Positions 1 to 5,433 of a DNA stretch of 5,676 bases are shown here, in pieces. Each line of letters starts with the position of its first letter. Positions within the stretch are counted from its first letter, which is position 1. The notes under the pieces are model-generated. The model made no database searches. It was not told the origin of the DNA and saw nothing but the letters and a program-made list of their open reading frames with translations. This DNA comes from Spirochaetales bacterium (lineage in GTDB: Bacteria; Spirochaetota; Spirochaetia; JABEVK01): positions 1-5,676 of the forward strand of contig JABEVL010000052.1 in assembly GCA_013043995.1 (NCBI GenBank), read 5' to 3'. The position numbers and the translations under genes are program-made.

Positions 1-41
1 CTCTTCAGCAGACCCTCGAAGCCGCTGGTTACAAGAACTAA
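1..41 (+). CDS. C-terminal end of an unidentified protein (partial)
   Basis: The third plus-strand frame reads LQQTLEAAGYKN and stops at TAA (39-41). A textbook intrinsic terminator follows 18 bases later in the same direction. That pairing is the main reason to believe this frame rather than the other two, which have no matching terminator arrangement. Twelve residues are too few to identify a family, and I assign no function. The gene body lies outside the window to the left. Confidence 0.55.
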   Translation, partial: LQQTLEAAGYKN

Positions 42-59
42 TTTCCTTTAGGAAGAACG

Positions 60-88
60 GCCCACCCTTCGGGGTGGGCTTTTTTTTT
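60..88 (+). terminator. Strong rho-independent terminator
   Basis: A perfect 8-bp GC-rich stem (GCCCACCC at 60-67, GGGTGGGC at 72-79) closes a TTCG tetraloop (68-71). It is followed at once by nine T residues (80-88). The orientation fits termination of the plus-strand gene ending at 41. UUCG loops are unusually stable, so this is a confident call. It also insulates the downstream AraC remnant from upstream transcription. Confidence 0.95.
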
Positions 89-198
89 GTTTCGAGCTTG
101 AGGTAAAATTTTCGGCAGGCGTTTCCTGCGTTTTTGTTTTGACCTTCGCCGGTGACTCCGCTCCGTTCTCGCCTGGACCATTCAGCGGAGCTACGATA

Positions 199-428
199 GA
201 CTCTCGACGATTTCGCGGAGCTTTGCGGCGGCAGCTTTCCAGTTTTGTTCGGAATGAGGTTTGGATTCTGCGTTTTCGGGTACATGAAGCCGTCGATCGA
301 CTAACCCACAACCCCGAGGTCTCTATCGGCGACCTCGCTCAGGGGCTGGGGTATACGACCAGGCCCACTTTGTCCACGAGTTCAAACGGATGACGGGCTT
401 GTCCCCTGATCGGTACAAAAAGTCCTAG
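199..428 (+). pseudogene. Frameshifted, truncated AraC-family regulator remnant
   Basis: The plus frame through 352-354 encodes VHEAVDRLTHNPEVSIGDLA then QGLGY, which closely resembles the second helix-turn-helix of AraC-type regulators. In that frame the family match ends at codon 352-354 and a stop follows at 391-393. Shifting by one base at about 355-356 restores DQAHFVHEFKRMTGLSPDRY then KKS and a TAG at 426-428. This is the hallmark AraC C-terminus (GY.DQAHF..EFKR.TG.SP..Y). One base has therefore apparently been lost between GY and DQAHF. Upstream, RRFRGALRRQL (about 205-237) resembles the end of the first helix-turn-helix, but the usual G-[LM]-S-P segment is absent. No N-terminal sensor domain is visible before the terminator at 88; family members are usually about 250-300 aa. 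The left edge given is approximate. I infer a dead gene; a sequencing error could explain the frameshift but not the missing N-terminus. Confidence 0.8.
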
Positions 429-465
429 GAGTCCTTGCTGGACAAAAACGTACACGTGCGGGGGA

Positions 466-1209
466 TCAACGCAGGGAACGTGATTTCCTCCAGCCCTTAC
501 GTTGGAAGGCTCCGTAGCCGATCAGGGCAATGAGGGCAAACGCAAACCACTGAAAGGTGTAGCTAAGGTTGTTGAGTGACTCGGGCAGGGCCAGTGCGAG
601 GGGTTTGGGCCAAACCGCGCTGGATTTTGAAGGCAAGAGCGAGAGCCACACCGGGGCCAGCGGGTAGGGCAGGGTTGGTGCGATTTTGGGCAAGTCGACG
701 AGGTACCAACGGTTCGGATCGTCGGCCCGAAGCTTGGCCCAAAAGCTTGAGACTTTTTGAGGGGCTTGAAGCGTCGCTTTTAGCTCCACCTGCCCGCTCG
801 GTAAAGGAATCTCTGCAAGCCTAGCTAGGGCTCCCTCGTCCGAGGCTGGAAACCAACCGCGGTCCACGAGCACCGCTTCTTTGCTTCCGTCGGGGAAAAA
901 GGGCGTCAGCTCGTGGGCGCCGGGAACTCCTTCAAAGGACTGGTCGCGCAAGATCATCCGGTGGCTGGAGTCGAAATGTCCCCCAACCGTGATGCGCCTA
1001 TGGAGGAACTCCAACGGCGAGGCTTGCACTTCGTTCCAGGAAAGAGCCGGTTCGGCAAAATCGGCCCGAATAACCCGCCTGTCCGTCTCGTGTTCCTTCC
1101 ATCGGGCGAACTGCCAGATGCCTAGGGTTGTGAAAAGTCCTGCCAGGACAAGGATCAGAAATGTCGGGAGGCTTCTTTTCCCTGTGAATAAAAAGAATAA
1201 AAAAGTCAT
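466..1209 (-). CDS. SURF1 family cytochrome oxidase assembly protein
   Basis: The 247-aa product is an inner-membrane protein of the SURF1 family, which helps insert heme a into cytochrome c oxidase subunit I. The topology fits: a first membrane helix at about residues 14-34 runs into the signature LGIWQFARWK (29-38). A periplasmic domain follows, with GGHFD (76-80) and VLVDRGWFP (113-121). A second helix (about 217-234) begins with NNLSYTFQWFAFA (213-225), and the tail is basic. Length is normal for bacterial members. The family usually has His in the motif N-N-H-L-x-Y at the start of helix 2, whereas here an Asn (214, codon AAC) occupies that place. The ATG at 1209 is the only reasonable start, but no Shine-Dalgarno precedes it, so initiation may be weak or depend on the upstream gene. 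It lies 63 bases after hppA on the same strand. No oxidase subunit genes are visible in the window. Confidence 0.92.
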   Translation of the reverse strand: MTFLFFLFTGKRSLPTFLILVLAGLFTTLGIWQFARWKEHETDRRVIRADFAEPALSWNEVQASPLEFLHRRITVGGHFDSSHRMILRDQSFEGVPGAHELTPFFPDGSKEAVLVDRGWFPASDEGALARLAEIPLPSGQVELKATLQAPQKVSSFWAKLRADDPNRWYLVDLPKIAPTLPYPLAPVWLSLLPSKSSAVWPKPLALALPESLNNLSYTFQWFAFALIALIGYGAFQRKGWRKSRSLR

Positions 1210-1232
1210 AAGGGGAAGTTACAGCCTAAACA

Positions 1233-1262
1233 GCCTGGATAAAAGTCCTATCCAGGCTTTTT
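1233..1262. terminator. Hairpin between hppA and the SURF1 gene, terminator-like
   Basis: A perfect 9-bp inverted repeat (GCCTGGATA at 1233-1241, TATCCAGGC at 1249-1257) has a 7-base loop. On the plus strand it is followed by TTTTT (1258-1262), so the best U-tract reads opposite to both neighbouring genes. In the minus direction the stem is followed only by TGTTTAGG, a poor U-tract. It may be an attenuator letting part of hppA transcription reach the SURF1 gene, a stop for antisense transcripts, or a 3'-end stability element. Confidence 0.6.
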
Positions 1263-1272
1263 GGCAAATCTG

Positions 1273-3828
1273 TCAGTTTTGATCAGGGTCGGGACACGCC
1301 GAGTTGTTGGCGTCCATGGGGTTGATCCCGTTCAGGTTGGTGTCGATTCCTTCCAGAAGCGGAATTCGCATGCCGTAGAACGAGCGCCAAACAAAAATCA
1401 GGGCCGCCGCCAAAAACACTCCCCCGATCCAGGGCGCGATTCTTTGAAAGCTGGGGCTCAGGGCGATTTCCATCGCCAAAAGACCGAACAGGGTGGTGAA
1501 CTTGATGATGGGGTTCATGGCGACCGAGCTTGTGTCTTTAAACGGGTCGCCAACGGTGTCGCCGATCACGGAAGCTGCGTGAAGGGGCGTGTTTTTGAGA
1601 CCCAGGTCCACCTCGACGATCTTTTTGGCGTTATCCCAGGCGCCACCGGCGTTGGCCATGAAGATGGCCTGGAACAGTCCAAAAACTGAAATGCCGATCA
1701 GGTAGCTGACAAAAAAGGAAACAGGATGGTAGTCGTTTCCGCCCTGCGGCGAGGCCAGAAAGGCGAACGCCAGAGCGAAGAAGAAAACCCCCAGGAAAAT
1801 ATTGAACATCCCCTTTTGGGCGTACTGGGTACAGATTCTGACGACACTTTTAGAGTTTTCGGTCGACGCTTTCTTTTCGGCGTTGGGGTCCAGATGGATG
1901 TGCCTTTTGATAAACGCCACGGCACGGTAAGAGCCCGTGATCACTGCCTGCATGCTGGCCCCGCTAAACCAGTAGATAACGGCTCCGCCAGCTAGAAATC
2001 CAAAGAGGGTAAAGGGATTCAAAATGCTGAGGATGCCTTCGATCGTGTTTCCCGGGGAAAATTGCGTCATGTAGTTTTGAATGACGAGGATCAGGCTGAA
2101 CACCATCGTCGTGGCCCCCACCACGGCGGTGGCGATCAGGACAGGTTTAGCCGTCGCTTTGAACGTGTTGCCCGCGCCGTCGTTGACTTCCAGCAGGTGC
2201 TTGGCGTTTTCAAAGTCGGGCCTAAAGCCATAGTCGCGTTCGATTTCTTCGGCGGCGCCGGGGGTCTCTTCGATGAGCGAAAGTTCATAGACCGATTGCG
2301 CGTTGTCGGTGACGGGGCCGTAGCTGTCGACGGCGATCGTCACGGGGCCCATCCCCAAAAAGCCGAAGGCCACAAGGCCGAACGCAAAGACCGCGGGGAA
2401 AGAAACAATCGTTGCCAGACCGGCCAGGCTCGTGAAATACGCTCCAGCCATGAGACCCGTAATAAGCAGCCCGATCCAGAACGCTGAAAAGTTTCCGCTG
2501 ACCAAGCCCGACAGGATGTTGAGGCTTGCTCCGCCTTCCTGGGAGGCCGCGACGATTTCGCGGACGTGGCCAGACTTGGGCGAGGTGAAGATCTTGGTGA
2601 ACTCGGGGATCAGGGCCGCTCCCAGGGTGCCGCAGCTGATAATCGTCGCCAGGATCCACCATAAGCCGCTTCCCAGCGGGCCCAGCTGGAGGGCGCTGAC
2701 GGCGTAGGTGACGCCGATCGACAAAACTGCCGCGATCCAGATCAGGTTCGTCAAAGGGCGTTCTGTGTCAAACTCCTTTTTTTTGCCAAAAAGAATCTGC
2801 GACAGACCGCCGTTCAAAAAGTAGGCCGCCAGCGACGTTAAAAGCATGAGCACCCGCATCGAAAAAATCCAAACTAAAAGCTGAAGTTGAAGCCCTTCCC
2901 GGGTGAGACCCACAGCTCCCGCAAGGTTCTGTCCCAGCGTTGTTGTCGGCAGGACGCCCAAAAGGATGAAGCTGATGAGCGCTACCCCCGTTACCCCGTA
3001 GGTTTCAAAGCCGTCGGCCGTTGGGCCCACACTGTCGCCCGCGTTGTCACCCGTGCAGTCGGCGATGACACCAGGATTCCGCGGGTCATCTTCTTTAATG
3101 CCAAAGACGATTTTCATCAGGTCGCTGCCGATGTCGGCAATTTTTGTGAAAATCCCGCCGGCGACCCGCAGGGCCGACGCACCGAGGGATTCACCGATGG
3201 CAAAACCAATGAAACAGTACCCGGCGAGTCCCCCAGGCACAAAAAGCAGGATGGAAAGCATCAGGATCAGTTCGACACTGACGAGCAAGACGCCGATGCT
3301 CATCCCCGAACGCAGGGGGATGTTCAATACCTTGAGGGGTTGGCGTTCCAAGGAAGCAAAGGCCGTGCGGGCGTTCGCCAAGGTGTTCATGCGGATTCCA
3401 AACCAGGCGACGAGGTAACTTCCCAAAATCCCGATCACCGAAAAACCCAAAATAATGGCAACGTCGGTCCAGGGCATCGAACGCAGAAAACCAAAATAAA
3501 AACCGATGCACACGGCGATAAAAACTTCCAGCAGGATCAAAAGCCTTCCTTGTTGAAGGAGGTAGGTCTTGCAGGTCGTAAAGATCAGGCTGCCAATTTC
3601 TTTCATCGCCTTGTGAACGGGACGTCCCCGTTCAGAGAAAAACACCCATAAACCAAACGCCAAGCCCAAAACACAAACAACCAGCCCTAGGGCCAGTCCA
3701 TTGAACGCCTCGGGAGTCAAAACAGGTACTTTGAGATCCGCCTCGCTGGCAAAGAGCGTCGAAACACCCCCGCCGGCGAACAATAAAAGCAGGAACAACC
3801 AGAACCGTAAACGGTTTTGAACGAACAT
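1273..3828 (-). CDS. hppA: Membrane-bound H+-translocating pyrophosphatase, divergent subfamily
   Basis: The 851-aa integral membrane enzyme hydrolyses pyrophosphate and pumps cations across the inner membrane. Visible motifs (numbered from the ATG at 3828) include GGIFTKIADIGSDL (224-237), KEDDPRNPGVIADCTGDNAGD (245-265, canonical DNVGDNVGD), DSYGPVTDNA (501-510), NDGAGNTFKATAK (549-561), GGAWDNAKK (728-736) and GDTVGDPFKDTS (756-767). These supply the acidic and Lys residues that bind PPi and Mg2+. Lys557 in GNTFKA is the position that makes these pumps K+-independent; K+-dependent ones have Ala. CTGDNAGDSVGP, DGFETYG (272-278) and SSVAMN in place of GPSLN are unlike canonical pumps. As I recall the literature, they fit the divergent H+-PPases described from Chlorobium limicola and Cellulomonas fimi, which transport H+ and are inhibited by Na+. 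The N-terminus (1-28) looks like a signal peptide (cut near LFA/SEA), followed by about 16 membrane spans. A hydrophilic tail (826-851) is extra. The ATG at 3828 is chosen because AGGAGG lies 5 bases upstream; a TTG five codons earlier would overlap that site. Confidence 0.95.
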   Translation of the reverse strand: MFVQNRLRFWLFLLLLFAGGGVSTLFASEADLKVPVLTPEAFNGLALGLVVCVLGLAFGLWVFFSERGRPVHKAMKEIGSLIFTTCKTYLLQQGRLLILLEVFIAVCIGFYFGFLRSMPWTDVAIILGFSVIGILGSYLVAWFGIRMNTLANARTAFASLERQPLKVLNIPLRSGMSIGVLLVSVELILMLSILLFVPGGLAGYCFIGFAIGESLGASALRVAGGIFTKIADIGSDLMKIVFGIKEDDPRNPGVIADCTGDNAGDSVGPTADGFETYGVTGVALISFILLGVLPTTTLGQNLAGAVGLTREGLQLQLLVWIFSMRVLMLLTSLAAYFLNGGLSQILFGKKKEFDTERPLTNLIWIAAVLSIGVTYAVSALQLGPLGSGLWWILATIISCGTLGAALIPEFTKIFTSPKSGHVREIVAASQEGGASLNILSGLVSGNFSAFWIGLLITGLMAGAYFTSLAGLATIVSFPAVFAFGLVAFGFLGMGPVTIAVDSYGPVTDNAQSVYELSLIEETPGAAEEIERDYGFRPDFENAKHLLEVNDGAGNTFKATAKPVLIATAVVGATTMVFSLILVIQNYMTQFSPGNTIEGILSILNPFTLFGFLAGGAVIYWFSGASMQAVITGSYRAVAFIKRHIHLDPNAEKKASTENSKSVVRICTQYAQKGMFNIFLGVFFFALAFAFLASPQGGNDYHPVSFFVSYLIGISVFGLFQAIFMANAGGAWDNAKKIVEVDLGLKNTPLHAASVIGDTVGDPFKDTSSVAMNPIIKFTTLFGLLAMEIALSPSFQRIAPWIGGVFLAAALIFVWRSFYGMRIPLLEGIDTNLNGINPMDANNSACPDPDQN

Positions 3829-3833
3829 GAAGG

Positions 3834-3839
3834 CCTCCT
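3834..3839 (-). promoter_or_regulatory. Shine-Dalgarno of hppA
   Basis: A perfect AGGAGG on the minus strand sits 5 bases before the ATG at 3828. It fixes the hppA start there rather than at the in-frame TTG at 3843, which lies just upstream of the site itself. Confidence 0.9.
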
Positions 3840-3846
3840 GCAACCC

Positions 3847-3899
3847 ATTGTAGACCCAAAACCTCCCTTGATTATTAAAAAATTATTGATTTCTTTTTT
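3847..3899 (-). promoter_or_regulatory. Candidate hppA promoter region
   Basis: The 130-base gap between the lipoprotein stop and hppA contains an AT-rich block (3870-3899, minus strand AATAATTTTTTAATAAT with flanking A-tract). Nearer the gene is TACAAT (3852 to 3847), a 5/6 match to a -10 hexamer. No convincing -35 is seen 16-18 bases upstream, so the AT block may act as an UP-like element, or TAATAAT within it may be the true -10. Use of TACAAT would give a leader of only about 15 bases. Confidence 0.3.
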
Positions 3900-3958
3900 G
3901 AGCGGCCTTGCTTCCCGGGACTTCCTCACGCACAGAAAGCCCCTACCGCGTTCTTGGG

Positions 3959-5245
3959 CTAGAACTGCAAGGTGGCGTCCAGGTTGTTGCTTCCTGTTCC
4001 GCTGTAGGCATACAAGGTGGAGAACGAGACGTTCGACAGGGGAATATCATGAAGTGCCATTTCAAAAAATGACTGGGTATCTAAGGAAAAGTTCTCCACA
4101 GAAGTGGACACGTCGGCTTGGCTGCCTGCTACTGCTGCCGTGACCCAGGCCGGCAAGACGATCGTCGGGTTTGCAGAGACCAGACTCAGGGAAAAGGTAC
4201 TGCTGCCATTGGCAGGAACAATAAGAACCTGGTACAGGTTGGCGCCTGAAACGGCTGATAACGTCAGAGTTCCGCTTGAATACGTCGGGGCCACCGCGGG
4301 CCCCCCGGTGATGGGGGAACCCGTTAAAGTCGGGAGAGTCATATTTGAGCTCAGAGAAGAGACCTCGGCTCCTAGAGCGTCGTTAATCCCCATGTAGCCA
4401 TCTGAAGTATTGAAAGTGGCGTGACTAGCCACCGCAACGAGGGTAGAAGCCGGGGGCGCGGCGACAGGGACCGCTCCCGACAGAGGTGAATAATTGGTGG
4501 ACAAAAGTACATTATTGTTGGAAGTTTCATAGTAAACGCTGGCACTGCTCCCGCCAGTAAAAGTGACATCGGGGTTGGTGGTCAGTTGAACCGTCCCCAG
4601 GTTTGCGGTAGGACCCGAAAGGTTCACATTCGACATCCAGGCGGTGGCGATCGGAAACTGGGTCGTCGAAGACAACTCGTCAATACGAACACTCGAGGTC
4701 GAAGTGAACCCGGAACCCCCCATAGTCAAGGATGAGCCACCCGTCGAATATGTCGCCGTTGTGCTGCTGGACCCTCCTGAAAATGCAACGGTAAAGCAAA
4801 TTGGAGTACCTGCAGGCAGCTCAACCCCGTTCTGATCCGTCAGCTTTAAGGTAATAGTGACGGAATTTGACGTTGTGCTCACTAAAGGAGACAGGTCAAA
4901 GGAAACTACAGGAGGGTTTCCGGCGTCGACCGGCATCGACTGGAAGAAGACCACTTTGTAACCTGGTTTGGAGATCCCAAAATCCGCAGTCAAGGTGCCC
5001 GTGTTCTGGCTCAAAGGAATCGAAAAAGTTCCGTCCGAGACCGTGGTAGCGGTTTGGCTTCCCCAGTAGACCGTGGCACCGGCCAGCGGGGCACTTGTTG
5101 AACCGTCGTAGAGGGTACCCTTGAGGCTGGTGGCGGTCCCAGCGCCGCCGCTGTTCGAATTTGAGGCGGTGGTTGTCGGGCTTTGACAACCGAGTATCAA
5201 AAACACCGCGCACAACACCAAGAGCATTCTACTTTCTGCAGTCAT
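3959..5245 (-). CDS. Secreted lipoprotein with carboxypeptidase-regulatory-like domain, function unknown
   Basis: The 428-aa product starts with a lipoprotein signal peptide: a hydrophobic core LLVLCAVFLILG (8-19), then Cys20 in lipobox ILGC. It should therefore be lipid-anchored after signal peptidase II cleavage. A Ser/Asn/Gly linker (21-40) leads to LKGTLYDG (41-48), APLAGATVYWG (52-62) and VSDGTFSIPL (69-78). This is the pattern of a carboxypeptidase D regulatory-like (transthyretin-fold) beta domain. A second beta-rich part, VTITLKLTDQNGVELPAGTP (129-148), resembles Ig-like domains of surface proteins. Most of the rest is Ser/Thr/Gly-rich with short repeated themes (GGSSS, TGGSS, GGSGF), and I recognise no catalytic motif. 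The protein ends ATLQF. The ATG at 5245 is chosen because GGAG lies 8 bases upstream and it places the signal peptide at the N-terminus. The open frame continues upstream as poor-quality sequence with no signal peptide placement. A surface-binding or structural role is a guess. It is transcribed toward hppA, with 130 bases between them and no clear terminator. Confidence 0.8.
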   Translation of the reverse strand: MTAESRMLLVLCAVFLILGCQSPTTTASNSNSGGAGTATSLKGTLYDGSTSAPLAGATVYWGSQTATTVSDGTFSIPLSQNTGTLTADFGISKPGYKVVFFQSMPVDAGNPPVVSFDLSPLVSTTSNSVTITLKLTDQNGVELPAGTPICFTVAFSGGSSSTTATYSTGGSSLTMGGSGFTSTSSVRIDELSSTTQFPIATAWMSNVNLSGPTANLGTVQLTTNPDVTFTGGSSASVYYETSNNNVLLSTNYSPLSGAVPVAAPPASTLVAVASHATFNTSDGYMGINDALGAEVSSLSSNMTLPTLTGSPITGGPAVAPTYSSGTLTLSAVSGANLYQVLIVPANGSSTFSLSLVSANPTIVLPAWVTAAVAGSQADVSTSVENFSLDTQSFFEMALHDIPLSNVSFSTLYAYSGTGSNNLDATLQF

Positions 5246-5253
5246 AACGCTGT

Positions 5254-5257
5254 CTCC
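5254..5257 (-). promoter_or_regulatory. Shine-Dalgarno of the lipoprotein gene
   Basis: GGAG on the minus strand lies 8 bases before the ATG at 5245, within ACGGAGACAG. It supports that start over the much longer open frame reaching back to 5638 and beyond, and over the internal ATG at 5227, which has a weaker upstream sequence. Confidence 0.7.
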
Positions 5258-5309
5258 GTTTTCTTGAAACTTTTCAACGATGTCCCGGGAGGAAACTGAT
5301 GGGGAAATT

Positions 5310-5337
5310 GGCCCCTTACGAAGGCCTAAGTAAGGCC
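5310..5337 (-). promoter_or_regulatory. Structured leader of the lipoprotein mRNA
   Basis: On the minus strand GGCCTTAC (5337-5330) can pair with GTAAGGGGCC (5319-5310), leaving a 2-base bulge and a 10-base loop. The same bases have rival pairings: GGCC with GGCC around 5323-5337, and GGGG (5301-5304) with CCCC (5312-5315). Mutually exclusive stems in a leader 65-95 bases before a start codon can be regulatory. I do not recognise a known riboswitch or protein-binding leader, and no T-tract follows. Confidence 0.3.
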
Positions 5338-5404
5338 ACCCATTCCAAGGACGGGGCGGGTCAATAACCTGAAGTGAAACCTTAGACCCTAGAATCTGAA
5401 ACGT

Positions 5405-5433
5405 CAATAATAAGTTTGTAATTATTAAGTCAA
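5405..5433 (-). promoter_or_regulatory. Candidate sigma70-type promoter for the lipoprotein gene
   Basis: On the minus strand TTGACT (5433-5428), a 5/6 match to -35, is followed by TATTAT (5412-5407), a 5/6 match to -10, with a short 15-base spacer. TTATTG (5410-5405) gives a 17-base spacer but a poorer hexamer. The block is clearly more AT-rich than its surroundings. Transcription from here would give a leader of about 150 bases that includes the hairpins at 5310-5337. Confidence 0.4.

Noticed and set aside
48..311. Minus-strand open frame over the terminator and AraC remnant
   Set aside because: It is Arg/Lys/Ser-rich, has no family features, and crosses a strong terminator hairpin. The plus strand carries the recognisable AraC sequence.
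422..448. Possible terminator for the SURF1 gene
   Set aside because: Only 4-bp stems (GTCC/GGAC) or a stem with a 2-base loop can form, and the T runs are displaced. It is too weak to call.
2887..3651. Long plus-strand open frame (254 aa) opposite hppA
   Set aside because: Its composition is that of a shadow frame (many Gly, Asp, Lys, Gln and His, no hydrophobic pattern). The minus strand encodes the unmistakable pyrophosphatase across the same span.
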